A DNA stretch of 64,000 nucleotides from the NCBI GenBank assembly GCA_963793095.1, contig CAWBYY010000002.1, forward strand, positions 806,001 to 870,000, given 5' to 3'. The DNA comes from CAVWDI01 sp963793095 (GTDB lineage: Bacteria; Chloroflexota; Anaerolineae; Anaerolineales; UBA4823). The notes beneath the pieces were generated by a model. That model searched no databases and had not been told where the DNA came from. It saw only the letters and a program-made list of their open reading frames with translations. Position numbers and translations under genes: made by a program. Positions 8,438-17,639 of this stretch are shown here, in pieces (within the stretch, counting starts at the first letter, position 1; every line of letters begins with the position of its first letter).

Positions 8438-9850
8438 CTAAAGAGGTTGGAAGCGAGCCTGGAAGAAGCGCAGGTATTCCGGTTCATAGACCATTTCCAT
8501 CCCATGAGTTTGCTGGCGTTTGTCGTGTACTTTTTTAACCGCTTCGGCTACCACATCCATATGGGCCTGTGTGTAAACCCGTCTTGGAATAGCAAGGCGG
8601 GTGAGTTCGAGCGCTGGGTAGCGGTGGTCTCCTGTCTTCGGGTCCCTCCCGGCGCTGACGATGCCGCGTTCCATGCTTCGAACTCCCGAATCGAGATAAA
8701 GCTGGGCAGCCAGTGTCTGGGCCGGGAACTGATCCTGCGGAATATGCGGGTAGAAGCCTTTTGCATCCAGAAAAATTGCATGGCCGCCTACCGGTTGTAC
8801 GATTGGAATTCCCCAATCAATTAAAAGCCGCCCTAAATAGTGCACCTGACCCACCCGGGAGCGGATGTGCTCATCCTGCACCCCTTCAACGATGCCAATT
8901 GCCAGGGCTTCCATGTCTCTCCCCGACATACCCCCGTAAGTGTGCAGTCCTTCGTATACCACCACCATATTTCGCAGCTTATCGAACAACTCTGGATCGT
9001 TCACCGCCAGCCAGCCTCCGATATTGACCAGGTTGTCTTTTTTCGCGCTCATCCATGCGCCGTCCGTGTGGCCGCAGAATTCAATGACAATTTCTGCCAG
9101 GGATTTATTTTCATACCCTTCTTCACGTTGCTGGATAAAAAGCGCATTTTCGGATATCCGGGTGGCATCCAGGTAGATCTGGATACCATACTTGCTGCAA
9201 AGCTTCCGCAATTCACGGATATTTTCCATGCTGACAGGCTGTCCGCCTGCCATATTGACCGTGCCGGCGATGCTGATATAAGCGATGTTTTCAGGACCTT
9301 CTTGTTTTATCAAATGTTCCAGTTTTGCCAGATTAACGTTGCCTTTAAAGGGGTGCAGGGTCTGGGGCTGGTGGGCTTCATCGATAATTACATCTGCAAA
9401 TTTACCCCCAGCAAGTTCCTGGTGCAGTCTGGTGGTTGTGAAATACATATTTCCGGGAATGATTTGACCGGGTTTGATTACTGTCTGGCTCAGTAAATGC
9501 TCTGCCCCGCGGCCCTGGTGGGTGGGGACAACATGCTGGTAACCATAGTAAGTCCTCACCGCATCTTCAAGGTGGTAGAAATTGCGGCTTCCGGCGTATG
9601 CTTCATCGCCAAGCATAATCCCGGCCCACTGGCGGTCGCTCATCGCGCTGGTCCCGCTGTCGGTAAGCAAATCGATGTAGACTTCCCGTGAACGCAGCAG
9701 GAAAGTGTTATATCCGGCATTTTCAAGCGCTATTTTTCTTTCTTCTTCACTGGTAATTGTGAGTGGTTCAACCATCTTGATTTTCCATGGTTCAGCCCAT
9801 GATCGCCGGCCGAACTGCTGCCCCATCGTTCTGTAAGATGTATCAGTCAT
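8438..9850 (-). CDS. tpl: Tyrosine phenol-lyase (beta-eliminating lyase)
   Basis: 470-residue PLP enzyme of the tryptophanase/tyrosine phenol-lyase family. The PLP lysine is Lys271 in MSAKKDNLVNIGG, and Tyr85 in DEAYAGS corresponds to the catalytic Tyr71 of the Citrobacter enzyme. Tyrosine phenol-lyase is preferred over tryptophanase because GVRSMERGI keeps the Arg (Arg395) that recognises the phenol ring, where tryptophanases have a hydrophobic segment (AVEIG), and because YNTFLL, NFYHLE and LRFF.ARF also match the phenol-lyase side. The reaction would be L-tyrosine plus water to phenol, pyruvate and ammonia. It is the last gene of an apparent operon with the SpoU methyltransferase (17-base gap) and the sensor kinase. 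Substrate is inferred. Confidence 0.85.
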   Translation of the reverse strand: MTDTSYRTMGQQFGRRSWAEPWKIKMVEPLTITSEEERKIALENAGYNTFLLRSREVYIDLLTDSGTSAMSDRQWAGIMLGDEAYAGSRNFYHLEDAVRTYYGYQHVVPTHQGRGAEHLLSQTVIKPGQIIPGNMYFTTTRLHQELAGGKFADVIIDEAHQPQTLHPFKGNVNLAKLEHLIKQEGPENIAYISIAGTVNMAGGQPVSMENIRELRKLCSKYGIQIYLDATRISENALFIQQREEGYENKSLAEIVIEFCGHTDGAWMSAKKDNLVNIGGWLAVNDPELFDKLRNMVVVYEGLHTYGGMSGRDMEALAIGIVEGVQDEHIRSRVGQVHYLGRLLIDWGIPIVQPVGGHAIFLDAKGFYPHIPQDQFPAQTLAAQLYLDSGVRSMERGIVSAGRDPKTGDHRYPALELTRLAIPRRVYTQAHMDVVAEAVKKVHDKRQQTHGMEMVYEPEYLRFFQARFQPL

Positions 9851-9867
9851 TTTTCTCCTTATAATAT

Positions 9868-10695
9868 TTACCCTTGAATATTTTCCTGTATCATTTTCGG
9901 CGAAAGTTTATCACGGATTTGGTACAACAAAATCCCGGCCGCTACGCCTAAATTGAGGGAACTTACCCTTCCCTGCATCCTCAGGCTGAACACTTCTTCA
10001 CATATATTTTTGTGTTTATCCCCCAGCCCTTCGCGTTCGTCTCCCAGAAGAAGAATAAAAGGTGGGTTAATATTGTCGTAGTTTTGGATATCAATCCCGC
10101 TGTGAGCGGAACTGCCGAATATTGAGTAATTGTTCTCTGAAGCCCAGCTGGCGAATTCATTGAAGGAGCACATGGCAATTGAATACCAGAATACCATTCC
10201 CATGCTGGCTCTTACACCTGTAGGGTGAAACGGGTCAGCGCTTGAGTCGATCAGGACCAGGCCCCCTGCGCCGACCGCATCGATTGTACGCAGGATTGTC
10301 CCGATATTTCCGGGATCCTGGGGGGAAATCACTGCAGCTCCCCATGGAAAATTGTGCGGCGTTAATCTGGATAGACTCAGATCTGGCTGCTGGACAACCG
10401 CGCATATGCCTTGAGGGTTTTCCTTTTCCGTAATCGATGCAAAAACTTCGGATGCTGTGGGGTAGCAGGCGAGGCCGGATTTTTCGGCCTGGTCGATCAG
10501 GTTAAGGGCGAACTCACTTCTTAACAGGTCTGGCGAAAATATTATATATTCGATCGCTGCGCCGGCCTCATACGCTTCACCGGTATGCCGGATACCTTCT
10601 ACAAGGAATAGACCAGACTCGTGGCGCGATTTTCGAAGTCGGAGCGAACGGGCAAGCTTAACTCTCTGGTTGCTTCGACTTTTTATCAGGTCCAT
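9868..10695 (-). CDS. SpoU/TrmH-family RNA 2'-O-methyltransferase
   Basis: 275 residues. An N-terminal substrate-binding segment (IKSRSNQRVKLARSLRLRKSR...FLVEG, residues 4-35) precedes the SPOUT methyltransferase domain with its three motifs: DPGNIGTILRTIDAVGAGG (motif 1), LLLGDEREGL (motif 2) and MQGRVSSLNLGVAAGILLY (motif 3), which form the knotted SAM site. The arrangement matches the 23S rRNA 2'-O-ribose methyltransferases of the RlmB/TsnR type; the modified nucleotide cannot be named. Start ATG at 10695. It lies 20 bases after the kinase gene and 17 before the tyrosine phenol-lyase gene, so the three may share a transcript without sharing a pathway. Confidence 0.88.
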   Translation of the reverse strand: MDLIKSRSNQRVKLARSLRLRKSRHESGLFLVEGIRHTGEAYEAGAAIEYIIFSPDLLRSEFALNLIDQAEKSGLACYPTASEVFASITEKENPQGICAVVQQPDLSLSRLTPHNFPWGAAVISPQDPGNIGTILRTIDAVGAGGLVLIDSSADPFHPTGVRASMGMVFWYSIAMCSFNEFASWASENNYSIFGSSAHSGIDIQNYDNINPPFILLLGDEREGLGDKHKNICEEVFSLRMQGRVSSLNLGVAAGILLYQIRDKLSPKMIQENIQG

Positions 10696-10715
10696 TAATA
10701 AAATTTTTGATTGGA

Positions 10716-12392
10716 TCAGGAAGCCCAGCGCGGCACCCAGGCAAGGATTGTTGTTCCCTGGCCCGGATTAGATGTAATTTCAACATCTCCGCCTACTTTG
10801 CGAGCGCGAACATGCATATTGGACAGGCCATGCCCAAGGGTCACGCTCATCTTCTGCAGATCAAAGCCCGCCCCGTTATCTGATACTTCCAGCAGAACCC
10901 GGTCTTTGGCTACCCACAGGTGGATTTCTGCGTATTTTGCATTGGAATGCTTGGCGACATTCGCTAGGGCTTCCTGGCATATGTGGAAAAGCGCGGTGGC
11001 ATTATCAGCGGGAAAATCTACCAGTCCGTTTTCCGGTCCAACCATTATCGCAGTAGTGCCTGAATTTGCCCGAAACTCATCCACCAACCGCTGGAGGCTC
11101 TCTTTCAGGTCTTCGCCGTGAAACTGGCGCGGTCGTAGATCCAGGATATAAGCGCGAATATCGCGGATTGCCTTATTTAAGTCGTCGATAGATTCTTCTA
11201 TCTTTGATCTGGCGTTTTCGGGGTTTTCGGTCAATAATATGCGCACGTAGTCAAGTGTCAGACCGACGCCGTATATAGACTGGATGATACCATCGTGCAG
11301 GTCCATTCCGATCCGCTCGCGTTCCTCCAGTATAGCCAACCGCCGTGATTGGCGATTCAATCGTGCGTTTTCGATTGTAATGCCTGCCCAGTTACCGATG
11401 CTGGTGAGCAAGTTCATTCCGCGTTCATCGAGAGAATTCTTATTTTTTGTAGCTGCTGCCAGTACGCCGATTACCTCCCGGCTTGAACTGAGGGGAACAA
11501 ACCCGATGCAATTGAAACCCGCATTAATCATTGATGGACGCAGAAATTCGATATCATTCTCAAGATCGATGCACTTTGATGGATTTCCAGATTCGGATAC
11601 CCATCCCACCTGACCCTGTCCAATTCTAAAATGATCCCGGTAAAAAAATGTTTCCGTAAAATTTCCGCGGTGCAGCGCCAGTTGGAGCTGATTCTCGTCG
11701 TCCTCACGGAGATAGATCTCAGCCGCATTAATATCCATTCGATCGATAACGATCCGCAGCGTTTTTTCGATGATGTCTTCGACATAGAAAGAGCTCGCAA
11801 GAGTTTCTGCGACTTCATTCAGCAGGTTCAGGTCTTCGTTAGTCTGAATTAACCGGCTGTCACGCTCGAGGATTTCCTCATACATCCTGGAGTTCGTGAT
11901 CGCGACAGCAGCATAGGCGGCAAGCATTTCGATAACACGTTCATCCTGCTCGGTGAATTCCGGCTGGTCGATCTTGTCAGCCAGATACAATTGGCCAAGC
12001 GGTTTGTCTCCCAATAGTATCGGCACTCCAAGAAAAGCATGCATCATGGGGTGGTGATCAGGAAAACCAATACTGCGCGGGTCATCCGCTACCTCAGGGA
12101 TCCGGATCGTTTTAGGGTTGTCCTTAAATTGACCCAGCAGTCCCTTCCCGACAGGCTCGTGGGATATCCGGTTTATTTCTTCCTGGGTTAATCCAATTGG
12201 AATGAACTGGACAAGGTTTCCGGAATTGTCCAATACCCCAATCGCGGCATATCGGGCTCCGACCTGCTGGCGGGCTGTTCTGACAATCCGCTCCAGTAAG
12301 TCTTTTGATGAGATATCGCTGACAAGTTCCAGACTGGCGCGGTGCAATGCCGCCAACCGTTCCTCAAGTTGTTCACGTGTAAGTACTACCAT
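10716..12392 (-). CDS. Cytoplasmic sensor histidine kinase, GAF-GAF-HisKA_3
   Basis: 558 residues without membrane segments. Two GAF domains (about 25-170 and 195-345) precede a NarL/DesK-type dimerisation domain whose phospho-accepting His366 lies in ERERIGMDLHDGIIQ, then a HATPase_c domain with an N box (CQEALANVAKHS), DNGAGF and GHGLSNM. This is the DevS/NreB class, in which GAF domains sense redox state, gases or small ligands and the kinase acts on a LuxR-type regulator. No response regulator is encoded in the window, so the kinase is orphan here. First gene of the run kinase, SpoU, tyrosine phenol-lyase. Confidence 0.9.
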   Translation of the reverse strand: MVVLTREQLEERLAALHRASLELVSDISSKDLLERIVRTARQQVGARYAAIGVLDNSGNLVQFIPIGLTQEEINRISHEPVGKGLLGQFKDNPKTIRIPEVADDPRSIGFPDHHPMMHAFLGVPILLGDKPLGQLYLADKIDQPEFTEQDERVIEMLAAYAAVAITNSRMYEEILERDSRLIQTNEDLNLLNEVAETLASSFYVEDIIEKTLRIVIDRMDINAAEIYLREDDENQLQLALHRGNFTETFFYRDHFRIGQGQVGWVSESGNPSKCIDLENDIEFLRPSMINAGFNCIGFVPLSSSREVIGVLAAATKNKNSLDERGMNLLTSIGNWAGITIENARLNRQSRRLAILEERERIGMDLHDGIIQSIYGVGLTLDYVRILLTENPENARSKIEESIDDLNKAIRDIRAYILDLRPRQFHGEDLKESLQRLVDEFRANSGTTAIMVGPENGLVDFPADNATALFHICQEALANVAKHSNAKYAEIHLWVAKDRVLLEVSDNGAGFDLQKMSVTLGHGLSNMHVRARKVGGDVEITSNPGQGTTILAWVPRWAS

Positions 12393-12571
12393 CCTGTTTT
12401 CCTTAGTATTTCAACAATTTTACCCTATTCAGTCCGAATTTGATAGTTTTTGCCAGCACAGTCACGCTATAAACCCTTGGTTACATGCATGAACGGGGAT
12501 TAATAACGAAAATGAAACAGGCTTTGGTAAAAACATTCAAAAAAGCAGATAAAAGGTGAAATGGAATATTC

Positions 12572-13885
12572 GTGAACATAAAAAATGAAATTCCCGGATC
12601 CCGTTTAGCGGGATTTTATAACCTTGGTCTGGAGGGACGCTGGGATTTGCTGCTTAAAGCGAGTTCGATAAGCCAGGATGATGTCGATAGGTTAAATGGC
12701 ACTCAAACTCTGACAGTCGAACAGGCTGATCATATGATTGAAAATGTGATTGGCACTTTCTCCCTGCCCCTGGGTATCGCTTTGAATTTTATTGTAAACG
12801 GCCGCGAAGTACTTGTTCCGATGGCGGTGGAAGAGCCATCAGTTGTGGCAGGAGCCTCATTTATGGCTAAACTTGCCCGGTCTGGAGGCGGTTTTAAGGC
12901 TGAGACGACTGAGCCTGAGATGATCGGACAGATCCAGGTTCTTGATGTCCCGGATTTGAATCTTGCGCGGGATAGATTGCTTGCCGAAAAACAGAAGTTG
13001 ATTTCAATAGCCACCGGAATTGACCCGGTTTTAGAAAAACTTGGCGGAGGCCCTCGCGATATCGAAGTCCGCACGATCAGTTCAGCTTCGCTGGGTTCTT
13101 ACCTTGTGGTACACCTGATCTATGATGTTAGGGATGCAATGGGTGCCAACGCAGTAAACACTGCTGTTGAAAAAATCTCGCCCTATATCGAAACTATCAG
13201 CGGCGGACGCGCCCACCTGCGAATACTGTCCAATCTGGCTGACCGCAGAACTGCAAAAGCCTCATGTACTATCCCGCTGGAAAATCTGGCTTTTGGTGAC
13301 TATCAAGCTGAACAGGTCCGGGATGGGATAATTGATGCGTGGGCGTTTGCCGCTTCTGACCCATACCGGGCCGCCACTCATAATAAGGGGATCATGAACG
13401 GTGTTGATGCGGTTGTTATCGCTACGGGTAATGATTGGCGGGCGGTGGAGGCTGGGGCGCATGCATTTGCAGCCAAGGACGGTTTTTACACATCCCTTAG
13501 CACCTGGGGAAAGGATGAGGCTGGAAATCTTACGGGTTTCCTTGAAATGCCAATGGCGGTAGGCATTGTCGGAGGCGCTACCCGTGTTCACCCTGGAGCC
13601 AGGGCTGCGGTTAAATTAATGGGTGTAAAAAGCGCCAGAGAACTCGCCCAGGTAATCGTATCAGTTGGTTTAGCTCAGAACCTGGCCGCTCTCCGTGCTC
13701 TTGCCACCGAAGGCATCCAGCGCGGCCATATGGGCTTGCACGCTCGCCAGGTTGCGATCGCTGCAGGTGCAGAAGGGCCTCTAATTGACCGGTTAGCAGA
13801 ACGGTTGGTATCAGAAGGTACGGTCAGAATTGACCGGGCCCAGGATTTGCTGGTGGAATGGGGTCACCTTCCAGGCGATGAATAA
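12572..13885 (+). CDS. mvaA: Class II HMG-CoA reductase
   Basis: 437 residues matching the bacterial class II enzyme. The catalytic set is intact: EEPS (87-90) with the active-site Glu, Lys272 in HNKGIMNG, Asp288 in TGNDWR and His386 in QRGHMGLHAR. The dinucleotide motif DAMGANAVN (188-196) is present. The reaction interconverts HMG-CoA and mevalonate with NAD(P)H. Although class II enzymes were first known as degradative, adjacency to HMG-CoA synthase on the same strand argues for biosynthesis of isoprenoids here. Start is GTG at 12572; a nearby out-of-frame ATG closes quickly. Later mevalonate-pathway genes are not in the window. Confidence 0.93.
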   Translation: MNIKNEIPGSRLAGFYNLGLEGRWDLLLKASSISQDDVDRLNGTQTLTVEQADHMIENVIGTFSLPLGIALNFIVNGREVLVPMAVEEPSVVAGASFMAKLARSGGGFKAETTEPEMIGQIQVLDVPDLNLARDRLLAEKQKLISIATGIDPVLEKLGGGPRDIEVRTISSASLGSYLVVHLIYDVRDAMGANAVNTAVEKISPYIETISGGRAHLRILSNLADRRTAKASCTIPLENLAFGDYQAEQVRDGIIDAWAFAASDPYRAATHNKGIMNGVDAVVIATGNDWRAVEAGAHAFAAKDGFYTSLSTWGKDEAGNLTGFLEMPMAVGIVGGATRVHPGARAAVKLMGVKSARELAQVIVSVGLAQNLAALRALATEGIQRGHMGLHARQVAIAAGAEGPLIDRLAERLVSEGTVRIDRAQDLLVEWGHLPGDE

Positions 13886-13983
13886 ATTGAACCAAATTAG
13901 GATCAAGATTATCAACTAAATTTTCCCAGAAAATAAATTTAACGCTGATATTATCAGATTTCGATCTGCGATAGTAAGGAGAG

Positions 13984-15060
13984 ATGAATACAGAAATGAG
14001 TGACGATATATTGTTAAAACCCGAACGTCCGGTTGGTTTTGTTGGCTATGGCGCATATGTACCCCGCTACCGGCTTCCCGCAAAGGAGGTTTCTCGCATC
14101 TGGACTGATGGTAAAGGGGCGTTGCCTGTAAAGGAAAAAGCGGTTCCCGGTCTGGATGAGGATGTTGTGACAATGTCCATTGAAGCCTCCCGGAATGCGT
14201 TGAAAAGAGCTAATATCGACCCCCGGCTTATTCGGGCGGTTTGGGTGGGGTCAGAATCGCATCCTTATGCGGTTAAACCGACCTCCACCCTGGTCGCTGA
14301 AGCGATCGGGGCGGTCCCCAATGTTCAGGCGGCGGATTGGGAATTTGCCTGCAAAGCGGGAACGGAGGCAATGGTCGCCGCAATGGGTTTTGTGGGTTCG
14401 AATATGGCCCGTTATGCACTGGCAGTGGGTATGGATACTGCTCAAGGTAAACCAGGAGATGCCCTTGAATATACCGCAGGCGCTGGTGGCGCAGCTTATC
14501 TTCTTGGTCCTGCCAGCGAGTCCCTGGCAGTGATCGATTCTACTTATTCATTTGTCACTGATACACCGGACTTCTGGCGCCGCGCCGACCAGAAGTACCC
14601 TGAGCATGGTCAGCGATTTACGGGAGACCCGGCTTATTTTAAGCATATCAGCGAAGCCGGCAAAACGCTGATGGAGGCAACCGGTACCGGGCCGGAGGAT
14701 TATAAATTTGCCGTTTTTCACCAGCCGAACACCAAGTTTCCGCTCAGGGTGGGTGCGATGCTTGGTTTCAGTAACGAGCAGATTGAACCGGGATTGCTGG
14801 TTCCCGTAATCGGTAATACTTACGCCGGGGCAGCGATTATCGGGCTTTCTGCAGTATTGGATGTCGCCAGACCAGGCGACAGGATTTTGATGGTCTCTTT
14901 CGGTTCCGGGGCGGGATCGGATGCATTTGCGATCACAGTTACGGAAGAAATCGAGACAAAACGGTTTAATGCGCCTCAAACGATGGATTATATTAACCGG
15001 AGGACAGAAATAGACTACGCTACTTACGCCCGGATGCGGGGTAAATTGGTTGTTAAATAA
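13984..15060 (+). CDS. mvaS: Archaeal-type HMG-CoA synthase
   Basis: 358 residues; condenses acetyl-CoA with acetoacetyl-CoA to HMG-CoA. The catalytic triad is intact: Glu91 in VGSES, nucleophile Cys123 in WEFACKAGTEA, His246 in FHQPNTKFP. The opening GFVGYGAYVPRYRLP and the missing C-terminal extension identify the archaeal/bacterial short form, which in methanogens assembles with a thiolase and a DUF35 protein into a channelling complex. AAGGAG at 13976-13981 is only two bases from the ATG at 13984; the second ATG at 13996 is an alternative start. Operon order is reductase, synthase, thiolase homologue. Confidence 0.93.
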   Translation: MNTEMSDDILLKPERPVGFVGYGAYVPRYRLPAKEVSRIWTDGKGALPVKEKAVPGLDEDVVTMSIEASRNALKRANIDPRLIRAVWVGSESHPYAVKPTSTLVAEAIGAVPNVQAADWEFACKAGTEAMVAAMGFVGSNMARYALAVGMDTAQGKPGDALEYTAGAGGAAYLLGPASESLAVIDSTYSFVTDTPDFWRRADQKYPEHGQRFTGDPAYFKHISEAGKTLMEATGTGPEDYKFAVFHQPNTKFPLRVGAMLGFSNEQIEPGLLVPVIGNTYAGAAIIGLSAVLDVARPGDRILMVSFGSGAGSDAFAITVTEEIETKRFNAPQTMDYINRRTEIDYATYARMRGKLVVK

Positions 15061-15143
15061 TTAGAATAAGGAAATAGGAACCTGTGAATTACGGAATTTT
15101 ACAGGGCGCGTATCCCCTATAATTGGATGTTACTGGAGGTTAT

Positions 15144-16301
15144 ATGGCAGAAGTTGTAATTGCGGGTGTCGGGCAGACGCCTGTCGGGGAACACTGGGAT
15201 TTGTCTTTACGCGAACTGGCTTTGATAGCGGTCGAAGAAGCACAGCAGGATTGTGCTGGTATGCAGCCCCAGGCACTCTATGTCGGTAATATGCTTGCTC
15301 CGCGTTTATCCCGGCAGTCGCACCTGGGCACACTGATTGCTGATTTTACGGGTTTAGCGGGAATTGAAGCGGCAGCTTTGGAGGCTGCTGGCGCATCCGG
15401 CGGGGCAGCCCTGCGCGCGGGTTATCTCTCAGTCCTTTCCGGTGAGGTGAACGCCGCGCTGGTTGTTGGAGTTGAAAAATTCACCGATCAGATCGGCTCA
15501 TCGGTTGATGAGGCAATGACCATAATAAGTGACAGCGACTACGAAGCCGCTCAGGGTCTTACACCTACAGCTCAGGCTGCGCTCCTCATGCAGAGGTACA
15601 TTTACGAATTTGATGCGCCTCGCCAGTCGTTTGCTGGGTTTCCGCTGGTAGCCCACAGAAATGGAGTTGGGAACAAGTATGCAATGTTTCGCAAAGCAAT
15701 AAATCCGGAGACCTATGAGAGAGCTGGAATTGTCAGTGATCCACTCAATATGTTTGACATCGCTCCAATTGCGGATGGTGCGGCCGCGCTGATGATTACC
15801 CGACCCGAACTGTTGCCGCCCGGGTTCCCCCACCCGCTTGTTCGAATCAGCGCTTCAAGTACGGTAACCGATATGCTGGCGCTCCACGATAGACCCGACC
15901 CGCTCACCTTCACCGCTGCTCGTAATTCAATAAAATCCGCTCTGGCCCAAGCTGGAATCTCATTAATGGAGATTGATTTATTTGAACTATATGATGCTTA
16001 CACAATCTATGCTGCCCTCTCTTTAGAGGCTGCAGACTTAGCTGATAAGGGGGAAGGCTGGCGGTTTGCCCAGAATGGTTCAATCACTCTTGAGGGGCAA
16101 CTTCCGATAAGCACTATGGGAGGCTTGAAAGCGAGAGGTAATCCGGGCGGAGCAACTGGAATATACCAGGCTGTGGAAGCCTGCCTTCAACTGCGTGGTG
16201 GAGCGGGTGATAACCAGATCAAGAACGCCAGGAAAGCACTGGTCCAGAGTTTGGGCGGGCCGGCGTCAACTGCTGTTACCCATGTATTGGAGGTTGTTTA
16301 G
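15144..16301 (+). CDS. Thiolase homologue without catalytic residues
   Basis: 385 residues of the SCP2-like archaeal thiolase family, in the position the acetoacetyl-CoA thiolase occupies in archaeal mevalonate clusters. The fold is complete (AEVVIAGVGQTPVGE start, GVEKFTD, PIADGAAALMI, GGLKARG, VQSLGGPAS end). However, the nucleophile Cys of the EAACASGG motif is Gly83 (EAAGASGG, codon GGC at 15390), the His of the HDAFT motif is Tyr283 (LYDAYT, codon at 15990), and the His of the GHPxGATG motif is Asn333 (GNPGGATG, codon at 16140). The start is ATG 15144 with GGAGG at 15135-15139. It probably cannot perform Claisen condensation and may be a structural or CoA-channelling partner of HMG-CoA synthase; that role is inference. 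Confidence 0.88.
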   Translation: MAEVVIAGVGQTPVGEHWDLSLRELALIAVEEAQQDCAGMQPQALYVGNMLAPRLSRQSHLGTLIADFTGLAGIEAAALEAAGASGGAALRAGYLSVLSGEVNAALVVGVEKFTDQIGSSVDEAMTIISDSDYEAAQGLTPTAQAALLMQRYIYEFDAPRQSFAGFPLVAHRNGVGNKYAMFRKAINPETYERAGIVSDPLNMFDIAPIADGAAALMITRPELLPPGFPHPLVRISASSTVTDMLALHDRPDPLTFTAARNSIKSALAQAGISLMEIDLFELYDAYTIYAALSLEAADLADKGEGWRFAQNGSITLEGQLPISTMGGLKARGNPGGATGIYQAVEACLQLRGGAGDNQIKNARKALVQSLGGPASTAVTHVLEVV

Positions 16302-16587
16302 CGGGAAACCGATTTCGAAATTATTGTAGATTGATTAAAAAGATGATCCCAGACCGGGTGAGTAAAATATCCGATTTTTATTTCGTGATTCCTTTCCCAG
16401 CTTATCCAAGTGATTTCCGCATTTAAAATTTGTACAATATTAAAAGAAATAGACCAAAAACTCCTAACTCGTAAGATATATATTGGTAAATTTTAATATA
16501 CACACAATATAATATACATCTTCAATATGCATGTGCAAAAGTGGCTTTGGAATTCCCTTTATGAGTGCTCCCATTTTTTCTATGTTC
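16302..16587. other. AT-rich convergent intergenic region
   Basis: About 286 bases between the plus-strand thiolase homologue and the minus-strand E1-beta gene. It is clearly AT-rich (e.g. 16460-16530), unlike both flanks. No hairpin terminator, gene or obvious direct repeat could be found by eye. It marks the right-hand edge of the catabolic operon. Confidence 0.5.
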
Positions 16588-17628
16588 TCACCCCCCTCCC
16601 ATCACAGACTGGACAGCAGCAACGATCTTCTCCGCATCCGGCAGGTATTCCAGCTCCAGGGATAGTGCAGTGGGTGCAGGTGTATCGGGGGCAGCCACAC
16701 GCTTGATGGGCGCATCCAGGTAGTAGAAGTATTCTTCCCCCAGCCGGGCAGCCAATTCTGCCCCCCACCCCCCGGTAAGGTTGTCCTCCTCCACGATAAC
16801 CACCCGGTTGGTCTTTTCAAGAGAAGCCCCCAGGCTCTCCATGTCCAGAGGTGCCAGGCAGCGCATGTCGATCACTTCAGCCTCGATTCCCTGCTCGGAT
16901 AGCCTTTCAGCAGCCGTCAGCGCCCGGTAAACCATCAGCATGTTGGCAAGCAGGGTTACGTCGCTCCCCTCCCGCACCACTTTAATGCTCCCCAACGGGA
17001 TTTCGTAGTTGCCTTCCGGCACCTGCATGACCGGGTCGAGCGAGGTCGTCTCCTTCCGCCCGCCTTTGCCTCCGTACAGCAGCTTGTGCTCCAGGAAAAT
17101 CACCGGGTTCTCGTCCCGGATAGATGCGTACAGCATCCCTTTTGCGTCGTACGGGTTGGAGGGGCAGGCAACTTTTAAACCCGGAGTGTGCATCCAATAC
17201 GCTTCTGTGGACTGGGCGTGCTGCGCGCCGCGCCGCGAGGCGCCGACCGGCAGCCGCAGCACCACTGGCACGCGTACCTGCCCTGCGCTCATGTAGTGCA
17301 TCTTGGCAGCTTGGTTTACAACCTGGTCCATGCCCGCGAATACAAAATCGCCGTACTGCATCTCAGCCACTGGGCGCATCCCCACCATGGCGGCTCCAAC
17401 CGCTGCGCCGATGATCGCCGCCTCGCTGATAGGGGTATCCAACACCCGCTCGTGTCCGAATTCTTCAGCCAGCCCCAACGTTACGGTAAAACCTCCTCCG
17501 AAGCCGCCTTCCACGCCGATATCTTCCCCCAGCAAGAAGACAGACGGGTCAGCCTGCATAGCCAGGCGCATCGCATCCCGCAGTGCTTCAGCCATGGTCA
17601 TCTGGCGGGTGGTCTCATTTGGCATCAT
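16588..17628 (-). CDS. 2-oxoacid dehydrogenase E1 component, beta subunit
   Basis: 346 residues with the E1-beta layout: N-terminal AEALRDAMRLAMQ, GEDIGVEGGFGGGF, DTPISEAAIIGAAVGAAMVGMRP, QYGDFVFAGMDQVVNQAAKMHYMS, and the transketolase C-terminal domain (SDVTLLANMLMVYRALTAAE). It forms the alpha2beta2 thiamine-diphosphate enzyme that decarboxylates a 2-oxoacid and acylates the E2 lipoyl group. Sequence resembles acetoin and pyruvate dehydrogenase E1-beta; substrate is open. A GAGGGG ribosome site precedes ATG 17628. It is the last gene of the operon that starts near 25.76 kb, 11 bases after E1-alpha. Codons are GC-rich relative to flanking chromosomal genes. No E3 gene follows. Confidence 0.92.
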   Translation of the reverse strand: MMPNETTRQMTMAEALRDAMRLAMQADPSVFLLGEDIGVEGGFGGGFTVTLGLAEEFGHERVLDTPISEAAIIGAAVGAAMVGMRPVAEMQYGDFVFAGMDQVVNQAAKMHYMSAGQVRVPVVLRLPVGASRRGAQHAQSTEAYWMHTPGLKVACPSNPYDAKGMLYASIRDENPVIFLEHKLLYGGKGGRKETTSLDPVMQVPEGNYEIPLGSIKVVREGSDVTLLANMLMVYRALTAAERLSEQGIEAEVIDMRCLAPLDMESLGASLEKTNRVVIVEEDNLTGGWGAELAARLGEEYFYYLDAPIKRVAAPDTPAPTALSLELEYLPDAEKIVAAVQSVMGGG

Positions 17629-17639
17629 TTATCCCCTCT

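Noticed and set aside
8840..9496. Plus-strand frame of 218 codons over the tyrosine phenol-lyase gene
   Set aside because: Antisense shadow of a clearly conserved gene; no independent homology or ribosome site.
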